A stretch of DNA of 64,000 nucleotides, taken from the NCBI GenBank assembly GCA_964035575.1, contig OZ037836.1, positions 1,674,001 through 1,738,000 of the forward strand, in the 5' to 3' direction. Both the position numbers and the translations under genes were made by a program. The notes beneath the pieces are model-generated. The model made no database searches. It worked only from the letters and a program-made list of their open reading frames with translations, and was not told the origin of the DNA. This document shows positions 53,701-59,719 of this stretch, in pieces; the first letter of the stretch is position 1; every line of letters begins with the position of its first letter. Origin of the DNA: Rhynchopus sp. YZ270_cl-10 (Eukaryota; Euglenozoa; Diplonemea; Diplonemida; Diplonemidae).

Positions 53701-55805
53701 AGCTCTTCCGGAAGATGTGCCTGGAAGCTGGACAGTACTGCTTCGACGAGGACCCTGAGCTGGCGAACGACTGGGTGTGCCACTGCACAGACCCTTACGT
53801 GCAGGAGGCACCGGGCATCACGGAGCCTGCTGTCTGTGTGATTGACGAGTGCCTGGTGACGTGCCCGACGTGCGCAAGGAAGGGAGACGGCCACGGCTAC
53901 GCCTGCGAAGGACAGCAGTGTGTCGACCCGTCAGGAACGGAGCTTGGGGACTGGCGCTGCGACTGCCTTGCCCCTGCCCTGGGCGCTGGCCTGCAGGAGC
54001 GTGCAGTGTGTGTGCAGGACGAGTGTCTCGACACACAGAACTTGCAGACGTGCACAGACAAGGGACAGGAGTGCGTGGACCTGCACCCAAGCGACACAAG
54101 CCTGAACGACTGGGAGTGCCACTGCGTGCGACCGGCCCTGGGGTCGGCCATTGGCCACGCAGCAGTGTGCAAGATCAACGAGTGTTTGACGGAGGCACAC
54201 ATGCAGCTGTGCCACGAGCAGGGGCAGATGTGCTTCGACCCTGACACAACAGCAGAGTCGACAGACGACTGGATCTGCAGATGCCCGGCCCCTGCTATTG
54301 GAAGTGCTGTCATGAAGCCTGCGGAGTGCGTCTTTGTTGGGGAGTGTGCGAAGCCGGAGATTGCAGCTGTGTGCATTGCAGTGGAGCAGACGTGCGTCGA
54401 CACGGACGTGGCACAGGACGGGACCTGGGTGTGCAGCTGTGTGGCACCGAAGACAGGGACGAACGGGCTCATGGGCCCTGCGGAGTGTGGGATTGACGAG
54501 TGCCAGGCTGAGTGCAAGACGTGCGAGCAGGACGTGTGCAAGGAGGCCGGACAGGACTGCTACGACCCAGACGTCACGGTTGAGGGTGACTGGATGTGCG
54601 CATGCAAGGGCGGCACTGGGGACAAGACCACGGCGGCTCCAGCAGTGTGCACGGGTGTTGTGTGTACGACGCTGGGTGCTCAGGAGTGCACAGCTGCACC
54701 CGAGTGTGTGTACGAGAGCTACTACGGCCTTTGCGACTACGTCAGGGGGGCACCTGGGTTCAGCCGTGCACCCGTGACAGATGCTCCTGGTCGGACACTC
54801 TCGCCTGACACACAGGTGCCATCCACAGCAGCACCACGCACGCTCACGCCGTCAACGTACTCACCTGATGACACAGTTGCACCACCTGGGTTCAGCCGTG
54901 TGCCCGCGACAGATGCTCCTGGTAAGACACTCTCGCCTGACACACAGGTACCATCCACAGGAACACCGCACACGCTCACGCCCTCACCTGATGGCACAGT
55001 TGCACCACCTGGGTTCAGCCGTGTGCCTGTGACAGATGCTCCTGGTAAGACACTCTCACCTGACACACAGGTGCCATCCACAGCAGCACCACGCACGCTC
55101 ACACCATCAACGTACTCACCTGATGACACAGTTGCGCCACCTGGGTTCAGCCGTGTGCCTGTGACAGATGCTCCTGGTAAGACACTCTCACCTGACACAC
55201 AGGTACCATCCACAGCAACACCACGTACGCTCACACCATCAACGTACTCACCTGATGACACAGTTGCACCACCTGGGTTCAGCCGTGCACCCGTGACAGA
55301 TGCTCCTGGTAAGACACTCTCACCTGACACACAGGTACCATCCACAGCAACACCACGTACGCTCACACCATCAACGTACTCACCTGATGACACAGTTGCA
55401 CCACCTGGGTTCAGCCGTGCACCCGTGACAGATGCTCCTGGTAAGACACTCTCACCTGACACACAGGTACCATCCCCGACAGCGCAACCAACGACAGTGC
55501 CGGACACGTCGCCACCTGCAGGGTCGATGTCTGGTAGCGCTGCCGGTGCTGGGGAGGAGTTGGACGCCGAGAGCGACGGGGGTGGGTCTGCCGTTGGTCT
55601 GATTGTGGGTGTTGTGGGTGGTGTGCTGTGTTTGTGTGCGGCTGTTGGGGGCGGCTTGTGGTACAGACACCGTGCGAGAGAGTCCACCAAGTTTGACGAT
55701 GCGCACGCACTTGAAAATGCAATGACATTTGATGATCGACAGCTGTATGATTTTGGAGGCGATGAGTTGCAGGCAGCGGAAGAGGACGAGGCTGTGCTGC
55801 TGTGA
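35721..55805 (+). CDS. Giant modular surface receptor: 4 vWA, about 68 EGF-like, stalk, TM
   Basis: 6,694 residues in one exon. Signal peptide MPRLMYMREVVLLSAAVASH. Residues 23-2200: four modules of about 560 residues, each a run of short Cys repeats (C-x4-6-C-x-W...C-x3-4-C) followed by a vWA domain (about 266-518, 828-1080, 1387-1640, 1947-2200). Each vWA has the metal-site motif DGSGS and a later ADGG; they should bind ligand through a divalent cation. Pro/Thr linker 2264-2331. EGF-like array 2332-6312, about 68 modules, most starting DEC (calcium-binding EGF style); three carry an extra GCxCxCGW...GCCNP insertion. One more Cys module, six stalk units 6343-6584, membrane helix about 6624-6647, acidic tail ending EEDEAVLL. 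The frame is open from 35,406, but the start was set by identity with the small paralogue and the acceptor at 35,610. Probable adhesion or cargo receptor cycling through endosomes; ligand unknown. Confidence 0.9.
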   Translation: MPRLMYMREVVLLSAAVASHAACTDYGTDATACGADAACLWSPVWYPGLCTEDPCRVQVGSSDCGTTSVEMPATVCQAPSGDPDFCTVEVCQYDLALSPRCHVKNCLFFTQGTCGGSCKWETTADVSDKRPAEQMSYCVEDHCAGQGSQTACEGQNGCKWRGRSCGMTDCANHADEKDCDHDLSCHYDNAAGFCKTTVCAPTTSSVDCKADNACMWNDYDKVCVPKTCEKYNLPTADRCACADDPDCKWHIGASGSYCVDPLYDACPDLDIAFVLDGSGSMSRSFGSHAHGFYGLLEIMRDWMQTVPLTGDDHTMGANIDSKGKGFRITFIQFSKAGARPDEDHPSGCAIGACTGGHLSGRRDELNGDIDWHEDNYQSQWTYLHAALQDVADNTFTASQSPSWRDHVVIIIADGGITDNDGDACCPWACGDRRCMDRNWRSTYPAALEQAQQDLRDENVQVFGVVMRRYPQHTFQDDNAEAKLTPLVTEPSADHFMNLMLDEIKDEMLLKLCDPNSVFGKTLAKPAVTSACLAKSQAHCESTSYCVYDVALGSCTESVCFPLCDEQNCIANDACQWSAADGRCDPKPPGCTALSQTECKNDPTCLWDAVWNKGDNCVENPCIKVDGPTACNGHVEPVQTCTADAQNPDKCDLETCAYDAATNKCEVKKCLEDEDGRCTANTDCEWVKPAGSPTTTTPSTLVGYCDEKICTTTDQGVCDADPLCKWDTNTCVTSECAKNRNEKDCDQNPKCHWDLTLDPQGCKEEPCQLLTDTAMCTGSPDNCMWTDTDTCVPKNCDHYTAKCDCEKDADCSWHHGPGGSYCSVPRYSNCPDLDIAFVLDGSGSMSRSFGSHAHGFYGLLEIMRDWIKDVPLTGDDHTMGANIDSKDAGFRITFIQFSKAFATPAEDHPTNCAIGACTAGHLSGRRDELNGDITWHENNYQSQWTYLHDALQDVADNTFTASQSPSWRDHVVIIIADGGITDNDGDACCPWACGDRRCIDAQHRDEYKGMLVTAQQDLRDENVQVFGVVMRRYSQHTFQDDNAEAKLTPLVTEPSANHFMNLMLDEIQDEMLLKLCDPNSVFGQVLVAKESECVGNLAEAECTADKACVWDTTVCKNSECYLHCEEQTCLTNPACAWNNGQCEEDPGCVKHTDSTACKNDPKCLWDAVWKKGDNCVDNPCVDVAKDDCAAVGATVDPCTPPNGDPDFCKLDVCHVTTGDVCEVKKCLEDEDGRCTTNTDCEWVPANPLPTNPPTSTTVGYCDEKTCTTTDQGVCDADPLCKWDADKCVETPCAQHKNEKDCGQDGTCGWVATQDPQVCVEHECVVHDSTMLCEADDNCMWANVLGKDQCVPKTCEKYDFKCDCEKDADCKWHHGQGSAQCVVTAYDTCPDLDIAFVLDGSGSMSRSFGSHAHGFYGLLEIMRDWIKDVPLTGDDHTMGANIDSKGKGFRITFIQFSKADATPAEDHPTNCAVGACTDGHLSGRRDELNGDITWHENNYQSQWTYLHAALQDVADNTFTASQSPSWREHAVVIIADGGLTDYDGDACCQTRCGDRRCVDRSFRSTYPAMLDTAQGQLRSEDVTVLGVVIRRFSQHTFQDDNAEAKLSPLVTAPTSDHFMNVMLDELKEAVLMKLCDDTSKFGQALARSTGCPQFLNEQDCKLDKACAWGATTAGVCGDSVCYAYCGEVDCTQNPRCQYDPTNKICTEKERCPYKNRADCKDSKNCLWDVVWGKDTCVDNPCVDPRDEDACHDVLATVPNPCTPPAGNPDYCDLDVCLFDKTGDLCEVQKCLHDSQDRCENDDECEWNPPSTMPLPTGPPSTLISFCKPKECAHTTQDLCLSDDVCEWKNGVCIEDECVKLPDEKECHANPKCHMDTSTVPAKCKKTECAKWDAQVPCNNDMKCMYNDNVCVPKTCEKHGARCGCQEDPDCAWHHAGAQSACTSPHFDACPDMDIAFLLDGSGSMQRRFGAHAHGFYGMIELMRDWVKTVPLTGDDHTVGANIPQNTPGMRVTFIQFSKADARPDEDHPTNCAVGACTDGHLSGLREELFGDLDWHEAHYQSQWTYLHDALNDVADNTFLATQSPPYREHVVVIIADGGLTDYDGDACSNGCGKWYGKDRYWQARYQDSLLEGQQKLRDEGVTVFGVVVRRYAAHTFADENAEVKLKPLISDPRDEHFMNVEMDNLKMDVLDQLCEKSSTFGKIIAKTLATCADLVGQAACEGDDGCVWTDPTCSKSVCYDLCTEEKCDTNPLCTWTAPNAPNECTLTPLTPVPPTPAPATLAPPTPVPSTAAPPTQPPATSAPPTPAPPTDAPETPAPETIPPTAVPTPSPPVDECADAATKKVCEDAGQTCVDPDQQHAWDWKCVCPPPSTASLVRAAAQDCMFDECSLYSMTCQSVGQRCVDPEKEKPDSWKCECVPPQTLVGTSVVGKPAICKDPPGDCETLGDICHAAGQSCSPAATTHGQKVVCVCIPPATGTPGQHVPAVCELDECVAVCPTCAQTDSSPKNKCEEAGQDCEDLGLGHLSLGDWQCKCRTPYTGTQVTAPAVCELDECKAVCPTCASTAQGAQNLCEEKGQTCVEKSLTTTSDWECHCVDPKVGTALTAVADCEEDECRTREQICVGAGQACVDADHKAASSWKCVCPPPSNSTQVAGAAVCEVDECTLADIKKVCEDSHQVCVDTDITSLGNWECHCVAPAHGTAPQHAVASCSLDECAVKCPTCADKDNGGGNVCTAAGQLCEDPQPTHTNLNDWLCKCPPPSTKTAVTTTVADCRDGFDECVERSDAVQCKHTPRYSLDGCLCACGWTSDEYKQTEPCTDGCCNPMHEKSSWCLVDTADDYNRNKPHCLAASKQFCLSAGQVPADGGRPLRDTIPGIPNGQTNVCTDVGQRCVDPDEKTEKDWWCECVLPKSGPKGLQSPAVCEEDECVTYGAVCTNAGQKCVDADHSATMNWQCECVVGPPKTGAQGVAVCEIDECIEICPTCATDNGMTVCAEAGQTCLDPNTAGTSLSDWTCTCPPPSQGTAVGGPVAKCLLDECVEMCATCAQGTCGDQTCEDPDQSPTSVNDWRCVCLPPSNIVAIGNRATCAVDECDGKVCTLGQHCYDPDLTAPDTWQCECVAPATGTQLMGNATCEEDECQEHEEVCMRAGQSCTDRNKQVHDNWLCECIAPDLGLPGAQKPAECKPSEECKDNTLCSGAGQHCVDPNAAVLDDWECQCIAPLTGTPVTKGVADCMIDECLAVCPTCARQTGATTQVCELHGQTCEEPDTKTLNDWRCVCVLPATGTPGVTAPANCLLDECVATCDSCAMNTCSDKGQLCEDPNTDPKYKRDWLCKCVPPSTNTMTAGAVATCMYDECSAPGNKDVCGTDQLCVDTNQGEEGTWECSCPAPYSGSAAQAAVGKCSLNECTTKCSGCADKDNGQGNVCTREDQTCVDPDIHNDGDWYCECKVGTGLAVGKPVVLCVLDECAVACPTCADTGGGNLCTKEGQTCKDVNTAADSKGDWECRCPPPFEEKFVKAGLAVCSVDECADMLGGKVNGAVCVDNGQLCHDSHLDTLNDFYCVCPPPRHGTKTGAPAECVKDECLLHEDVCKGAKQTCLDIDTQVDNNWECLCAPPSSSTQLMGAAVCEVDECVENRRICEGASPPQVCVDVDRTRDDDWECRCQVPASGTAVAAAAACVLDECVATCATCEKDLCTGAGQTCVDPNTALGSQNDWECVCPVPSSVTAKVSVAECPVDECVGHGYVCQAAHQTCVDPDHGATSLGDWECHCLAPATGVAIAGVASCSVDECTNHGHVCTGHGQTCVDPDRSADVLHDWECHCEPPATQTAVAAAAECVHEGECKDPVKAGVCESRGQICEDPDMTILDDWRCLCTPPSHGLLNVAGPAFCILDECVDSCATCAKDVCKSAGQMCVDENKDPVLGLNTWECRCIAPSSGSKVAGAAVCVEDECSSHASTCTGAGQDCVDPSTTTKGDWRCECRLPSTGTATAGAAKCSTNECDFHEKTCSDVGQVCYDPDLSAQSLGDWNCTCVAPYSGTQVGAAAKCLMDECELYGQVCTAAGQTCVDEEKDMKGFWKCVCPPPNNKVKRNMGVADCIVDECTTWTNTSTPSAMPSNDARAVNLCEQAGQVCEDPNHDASSAGDWTCTCPPPGNRTARAHVAACDVDECADPAKEAVCAAKGQRCVDPNWEPGHEGDWTCVCVPPSVGTGMQAAAVCLVDECKTDGGVCQSGGQLCVDTDHAEAGTWACKCVEHAGVTASELGGLADCNPPSSECRIDAIREVCTSSNQGCYDPDLKAHNDWVCECVPPATGPQKQGEATVCVLDECAEECPTCGKSVCAAVGQTCTDANTDAASLRDWVCTCPTPMTGSKKGGVAVCQLDECAAVCDGCPSDICTAAGTQCLDTNKDTRSSGDWECVCRAPALGRVTQGVPVCLIDECEQNAYKCTNGQTCADANKLAASEGDWTCTCPPPTSGTAVASAAVCFENECLVDANVKTCTAAGQVCIDPTPQPTNKGDWECHCAQGNTFAVAAAAVCVLDECAEQCTSCADSGGGNVCAKAGQLCTDPNTSPESTRDWKCQCAAGSKAALGGPATCEVDECWQPSNFGAHTCHGTPRTTVDGCACQCGWQVQDAAQYPGAHGPGIEVGCLAGCCNPNVVASGAWCLLEPVQTTAVCQDLVTAGEMVQTCAVLASGVAPANPENVCSRAGQLCVDRDTSATSLGDWQCECVAPAIGYPSVGKTGSCVVDECEANGQVCSLVGQLCKDMDKTSENTWTCVCPSPATGSATGKAATCVYVGECETASIAEVCAQMGQTCYDPDASVTGNWVCKCVEPSTGVPALMTTATCVLDECTAECPTCADKGFGNLCDVAGQHCVESSTSPANVEDWMCKCVGDAVGESVASVAVCMLDECKMNNGRLAQLCGAGGQTCNDPNKAVLGGLDDWECVCPPPQIGHMTGKLATCLRDECMEEDVAVVCTAAGQTCQDPNTDARSTGDWTCACSAKPGDTPKVAVGEPAKCVLPPSSWCVQHGDTCTFVGQTCVPAWHFLDAGSCACIAPQTGPTKVGSETVCILDECTAVCATCADHGAGNMCTKAGQMCQEGSMNPVTGKGDWRCKCAGSDMSAVAAVAMCTVNECDTDLKAKVCAAAEQTCTDKNTAGDSLNDWMCACHEPWTGSKMLGAADCKFDECLFAGSECTALGQTCFDKDTSAQVRGDWECRCVAPAEGFAVAKAATCVYTGECEVQANVEVCTSAGQTCVDPNPAVADDWECRCVSPQAGSHTKAAVAVCTLDECRATCASCATKPGSQTHTCASAEQDCVDPDTAATSIADWTCVCRASASGEMVGAAAVCSVDECYNAENRAACSRVKDTTGAEVQHCVDKDYTKTGDWVCECMYPYHGTAGQREAAVCLVDECTAPEAWSKKPNGNAVCGAQGQTCLDPQQGVASELGNWVCQCADGTGEPNRGALSTTCKQDTLCAQFGSACGPLEMCVEKDDTWSCRCIAPFVGEAVEEAASCVLDECVAECTTCAQQGSVHMCTQAGQKCVDHDKSPDSRSDWSCVCEVGKGEAALHMAECMVDECVLNGVTCEGKGQECVDPDMHAETSGDWVCQCIAPASGKAVAGPATCLLDECNLYGGKCTVVGQVCIDQNTAPASLNDWTCNCPAPASGFMYAGPASCTYTGACKDAANFDVCADAGQRCFPGNSSADDFRCGCMPPYRGSAGVRAPAQCMIDECEDICATCARTSEKGVNVCAGAGQRCEDPNLSVQSLGDWVCMCQAPSTTAAVARAVDSCLVDECLAITMTGARKCDNFKRYTNDGCECACGWKVSGISGSGAGLDEPCNTGCCNPDKAKEGDWCIVADSAFNKQSAVCTALISKQKTCANERAPAPAGAPVSEFVDVCAAAGQRCYDPNHSPSVQGDWECHCTTSEEYHILAPAKCSVDECQQVTVCSEVGQKCFDKNTDAESKGDWECQCLSGSGAKDMAAAECVYEGHDECQIELFRKMCLEAGQYCFDEDPELANDWVCHCTDPYVQEAPGITEPAVCVIDECLVTCPTCARKGDGHGYACEGQQCVDPSGTELGDWRCDCLAPALGAGLQERAVCVQDECLDTQNLQTCTDKGQECVDLHPSDTSLNDWECHCVRPALGSAIGHAAVCKINECLTEAHMQLCHEQGQMCFDPDTTAESTDDWICRCPAPAIGSAVMKPAECVFVGECAKPEIAAVCIAVEQTCVDTDVAQDGTWVCSCVAPKTGTNGLMGPAECGIDECQAECKTCEQDVCKEAGQDCYDPDVTVEGDWMCACKGGTGDKTTAAPAVCTGVVCTTLGAQECTAAPECVYESYYGLCDYVRGAPGFSRAPVTDAPGRTLSPDTQVPSTAAPRTLTPSTYSPDDTVAPPGFSRVPATDAPGKTLSPDTQVPSTGTPHTLTPSPDGTVAPPGFSRVPVTDAPGKTLSPDTQVPSTAAPRTLTPSTYSPDDTVAPPGFSRVPVTDAPGKTLSPDTQVPSTATPRTLTPSTYSPDDTVAPPGFSRAPVTDAPGKTLSPDTQVPSTATPRTLTPSTYSPDDTVAPPGFSRAPVTDAPGKTLSPDTQVPSPTAQPTTVPDTSPPAGSMSGSAAGAGEELDAESDGGGSAVGLIVGVVGGVLCLCAAVGGGLWYRHRARESTKFDDAHALENAMTFDDRQLYDFGGDELQAAEEDEAVLL
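35790..42315 (+). repeat. Four coding modules of about 1.68 kb (Cys repeats plus vWA)
   Basis: vWA starts at about 36,516, 38,204, 39,880 and 41,560, spaced 1,676-1,688 bp. vWA 1, 2 and 3 share long identical DNA stretches (gacattgcctttgtgctgga...; cacggcttctatgggctgct); the fourth is clearly diverged. The first three are thus recently duplicated or homogenised. Confidence 0.88.
42714..54654 (+). repeat. EGF-like module array, about 68 units of 45-60 residues
   Basis: Consensus DEC...C..AGQ.CVDP......DW.C.C..P..G......A.C. DNA identity between units is much lower than in the stalk or vWA repeats, so this array is old. A second sub-type begins DECxxxCPTCAD. Insert-bearing units lie near 44,045-44,480, 49,500-49,950 and 53,090-53,520. 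Confidence 0.85.
54749..55470 (+). repeat. Coding tandem repeat, 132-bp stalk units, six copies
   Basis: One unit is short by a few codons (near 54,960-55,000). Sequence nearly matches the stalk of the small gene at 33,541-34,311, far closer than the ectodomains match. Confidence 0.92.
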
Positions 55806-57952
55806 TTTCTTTCTGTGGTTGGTGTTCGTGATGCGTCAGAAACACGACTCTGTTCCAACGATTCTTTCCTCTTTTTTTTTTTTTTTTATTTTGTACGAGT
55901 ATGCAATACGTCTGGAAATGAAAGACGCGTTCTTCGGTTACCATGAGTCTTACCGTTTCCCCTTCCCCCCTTTTGTGCTCCACCTCTCCCCCGTACTTCA
56001 GGACGCGGGTTGTCGGGGTATTTCGGGACTTTTGGGGTTTGAAAAAAAAAATGGATGGATGCGATCAACAAACAACAAACAACGAATAAATAAAGAAGGG
56101 GGGGTATTTCATTTTTTTTCGAAGCAGTCATGCAGACGCTATGCTTGTGAAAGGTGCTCCCCCCTTTCCACATAAGCATTTCCACCTCCCCCCCCACTCC
56201 TCTTTCGTTGTCTCGTTTTTGTTTAGTTTTTGTTTAGTTAATACTTTTTTGACATCAGTGTGGCTGCCATGAAGACAGTCGACACACGGCATATTTGTTG
56301 GCTTTGAAAAAGGAAAAATTAAAACACACGTAAATTTGGTGTGGCTGAAGTGTGGGGTGATTCGCACTTTTTCCTCACTTTTTCCGTCATTCAGACGCAC
56401 CAAAATTGCTATCGAAAAAACTGGGTGTGTTCCTGTAGACCTGGGGAGGCTCGATACCTATATGCTATATGTCTAGAGGCGGACTCGGCGTGTTCCAGCT
56501 CGTGGTTGTCCACAGGCTCCCACTCATCGTCGGGGCAGTGCGAGCAAGGAACAGAGCGTAATGGACATGCAATGGTATCCGAGAGTCCAAAAACCCTATA
56601 TTCCTACCCAAGAAGAAAAAAAAAATACCAAGTACGCAACAACTATGCAACAAGTACGCAAGAAGTACGCAATATGGGGTCGTCGGGAGTACCCCCCTCG
56701 CCCTGTCCAGTTTGATGTGGAAAAAAAAAAAGTCGGGCCTTGGGCTAAGTTGAACTTCCCAAGATTATTGCATTTTTGAGCACTTCGGGCATCCTAGGAA
56801 TATGTTTTTTTTAAAAAAAGCCATTTTGCGGCTATTGTGGCCGATCAGAGTAGTTTGCACTTTCAACTGCTCCGATAGTGCCATGTAGTTGCTTCTGCGA
56901 TGTTTGCACCTCTTGTGTCTGCTCCAAGAGTACATAATGCTGCTCACTTGAAAAGAGACTTTTGGTGTGACCCCTGCCCCCTCCAGATTCCCCGTTTTGT
57001 CCCCAGACATCCTCCCCCTGTTTTGGATACGGAGTCCCTTTATGTTGCCAATAAAAAGATTTGTATTTCTTTTCCTTATTTTTAAAAAAAAGCCCCCTCC
57101 AGATTCCCACGTGGTTCTCCGGTACCTCTCCCATGGGTTCTAGCAGGTACCCGGACCCACATGCACGATTTACGTTTCAAGCATCCATTATTTTGTAGTA
57201 AACACGTAGTATTTGACAAAATGCTCGAGACCCTCGTGAAAAGTCGCGCGTTCTGCGTCTTCCACCTCCCCGCTTGTTTTCCCCCTCTCTTTCCCCCCCT
57301 GTGCTCCACAACATTTTCTGTACTTCAGGCAAACACATTCAAACAGTAAATCTGCGTATTTACCGTTATCAAGTCGAGAAAAGAAAAGATATAATTGATT
57401 GGGGGAGGGAAATGATTCAAAAGGAAAAAGCGTGAGGACAAATTTACCGTTGGCTAATCAAGTTCAGTTTCTAATAACACTGCGTGTAAGCAAAAAAAAA
57501 TGTGGAAGCGAACAACAAACAACCTAAATTTTTCCTCTTCCCGTTTTTATCCTTTTGAGCATCTGTAGCGTCTGTAGTACAAAGGCTTCGGCTAAAATTG
57601 AGTACAGACCCTAGGTTCCCCAAGCGGGTCTTTAGGCGATGGGCTACATTACAAAAAAGAAAAAAACTTTTGTATTTTTGTGTATTGAACTATTCCCTAA
57701 CCAAAAAAAACCTGAAGTAAGAAGGTACCTTCAATGTTCACATCGGTTTACTTTGTTCACCTTTGTGCATAAAATATTTTGCTTTACTTTGTCGGGTTTT
57801 GCGCTATTTCTCTTTTATCTTTTAAATTTTAAGGTACACTGTCACAAGCGGGCTTTGTATTTCAAGCCATTTTTTCCCCTTTTTCCCTTCCATTTTTATC
57901 ACAGTTTTTTCCAAACTCCATTTTACGCCGAAGTGCGTTTTTTTTTTAAATA
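55806..57952. other. Downstream intergenic region, dispersed repeats
   Basis: No gene seen. 56,117-56,236 duplicates the small receptor's 3' flank. 56,337-56,350 (TGGTGTGGCTGAAG) is identical to the end of the nested element at 20,954 with no partner end found. Pyrimidine tracts ending in CAG near 55,999 and 57,329, no frame after them. 57,560-57,640 stem-loop family copy. 57,830-57,872 resembles 35,088-35,140. Confidence 0.5.
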
Positions 57953-58797
57953 CAGACCTATTCACATAAATTGTAATTTGTAATTTATAGGCCTTTTTGA
58001 AAAAGGGCATTTTTATTTTAAATAACAGTTTTTATATTACAATTTTCAAAAATAGTAATTTTATCGCCCTCCGCCCCCCCTTTTTTTTTATTTTTAAATT
58101 ACAATTTTCACGCTTTGTAATTTTCGCAAACCCGTAAAGCTAGTAGGCGTGTTGAACGTATTGGCACGTGAGCCTACAACGCCTTCCCTGTTGCTGCCGC
58201 GTACTGCGGTTTCTTGTTGGTCCACTCAGCGGGGTTACATCCCTGTATATTAGACGCGAGGGGATATGCAGACAGCACATATCGGAATCAATGCAGAGAT
58301 TGTGTGAAGAGACGTCTTCTTTCGCTTCTGTTGCAACGTCAGGTTGCACAATATCAGGACGGCAATGATCGTGAAACTTCATAATATTATGAAGTAATAC
58401 TTTCCCCCCCCCAATCAACTATGTCGATTATTGAGTCACATTTGAACGGCGTGCAACTTGCTTATGATGCGGTCGTGCTTTGAAGCTCTTGTGCGAGACG
58501 AGATCTGGGCTTTGGAGGTTTTGGTGGGCCTGAACGAAGGTGATCTCCGGGATGCAGTGATGGAATTTTGGGAGTTGGTGCAATCAACGATAAAACCTTT
58601 TTTCCCCTTTTACTTACCTATCAGGGTTACTATTTTTATATTACAATTTTGCCACTTTGTTATTTTATGGGTGTTTTTGGGTTTATTTTAAATTACAAAT
58701 TTATTTAATTGTAATTCAAAATAGTAATTTTTGCATTTTTTTCGGGGTGAAAATTTATTTTTTATTTTTATTTTTACTATTTTTGTGAATAGGTCTG
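57953..58797. mobile_element. TA-flanked mariner-like TIR element
   Basis: 845 bp. Ends CAGACCTATTCACA in inverted orientation, TA directly outside both ends (57,951-57,952 and 58,798-58,799), the Tc1/mariner target. Sub-terminal regions are made of AATTACAATTTT-type palindromes. The centre (58,150-58,590) is less AT-rich with short open frames but no DDE transposase that I recognise. Confidence 0.7.
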
Positions 58798-58811
58798 TAG
58801 GTTAAACGAAG

Positions 58812-58910
58812 GCAGTCAACGCAGGGAAAGAATAATCAACGATGTGATACAGGATATGGGTGGTTCAGAGACTCCACGGAACCGACACCATTGATGTGTC
58901 TCAACCAAAA
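58812..58910. repeat. Inverted repeat, left arm
   Basis: gcagtcaacgcagggnangaataat ... gacaccattgatgtgtctcaaccaaaa. The right arm, 61,701-61,804, is its diverged reverse complement. Could be termini of an old element of about 3 kb or two opposite insertions. Confidence 0.7.
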
Positions 58911-59247
58911 CCAAAAATCAAATTTTAAAAGAGAGAGTTTTTTGAAGTAAAGGAAAGAAAACAACTTACAAACCCTCCCCTGTTGTGTTTCCCGTTTTCC
59001 CGTGGGTGCAGACAGCTATTGACACCTGTATTTAGAGCTTCAGTTTTACATCGTGAAACTGAAATGGCTATCACCCACTCCCACTCAATGGCCTCTGCCC
59101 CTTGTGGAGAGACGTGCAGGCTGTATCCCCATCCACACCACAGTCCACCCTGCCCCCTTTTTCCCATTTCTTTAATAGCCGGGGTCCGTCTCTTGACTGT
59201 AACCCAGCAAAACACCTTGCTTTGTTTTTGCTGGGTTATCTCCTGGG

Positions 59248-59302
59248 GGCGTTCAATGAAATCATTTGTGTAGAAAAATTTCGAGGTAGGTTTTATTATT
59301 TG
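59248..59302 (+). repeat. Mini-element copy 3
   Basis: As at 35,401-35,460, with a short internal deletion (gaggtaggtttta). Confidence 0.75.
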
Positions 59303-59506
59303 CCGGGTAGCATATTGCAAAGGCGAACAACACCAAAAATGCCAAATGTCTCTGGAAGGCTTCTTTGTCATAAAAGGCGCTACGAAAGAGATACGTCAAT
59401 ACCTGGTGTACAAAAAAAGAAACAAAACGGCTTCGGTCACAATTAAGTGCAGACCACGATTATGTCATTTCAGTGATTGTCGACGAAAAATGGGTAAAAA
59501 AAAAAA

Positions 59507-59565
59507 AAAAATAATAAAACCTACATCCTCGAAACTTTTCTACACAAATGATTTCATTGAACGCA
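59507..59565 (-). repeat. Mini-element copy 4, inverted
   Basis: Reverse complement of the family; directly follows the A tail of the stem-loop repeat. Confidence 0.8.
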
Positions 59566-59719
59566 TCCCCTACTCCAATTCAATTCAACACAACTGTAGC
59601 TTATTCCCTCTCGATCCCGTACTTAACCTCGTACTATCAAGAGCACAAAGGCCGAAGGACATAGAGTAAGGAAAGCTTTTAACTACAGGGAGGTGTGCGT
59701 CATTTAGCTGTTACTGTGT

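Noticed and set aside
58140-58418. 92-residue minus-strand frame in the mariner-like element
   Set aside because: No transposase motif and an overlapping plus-strand frame of similar quality; left uncalled.
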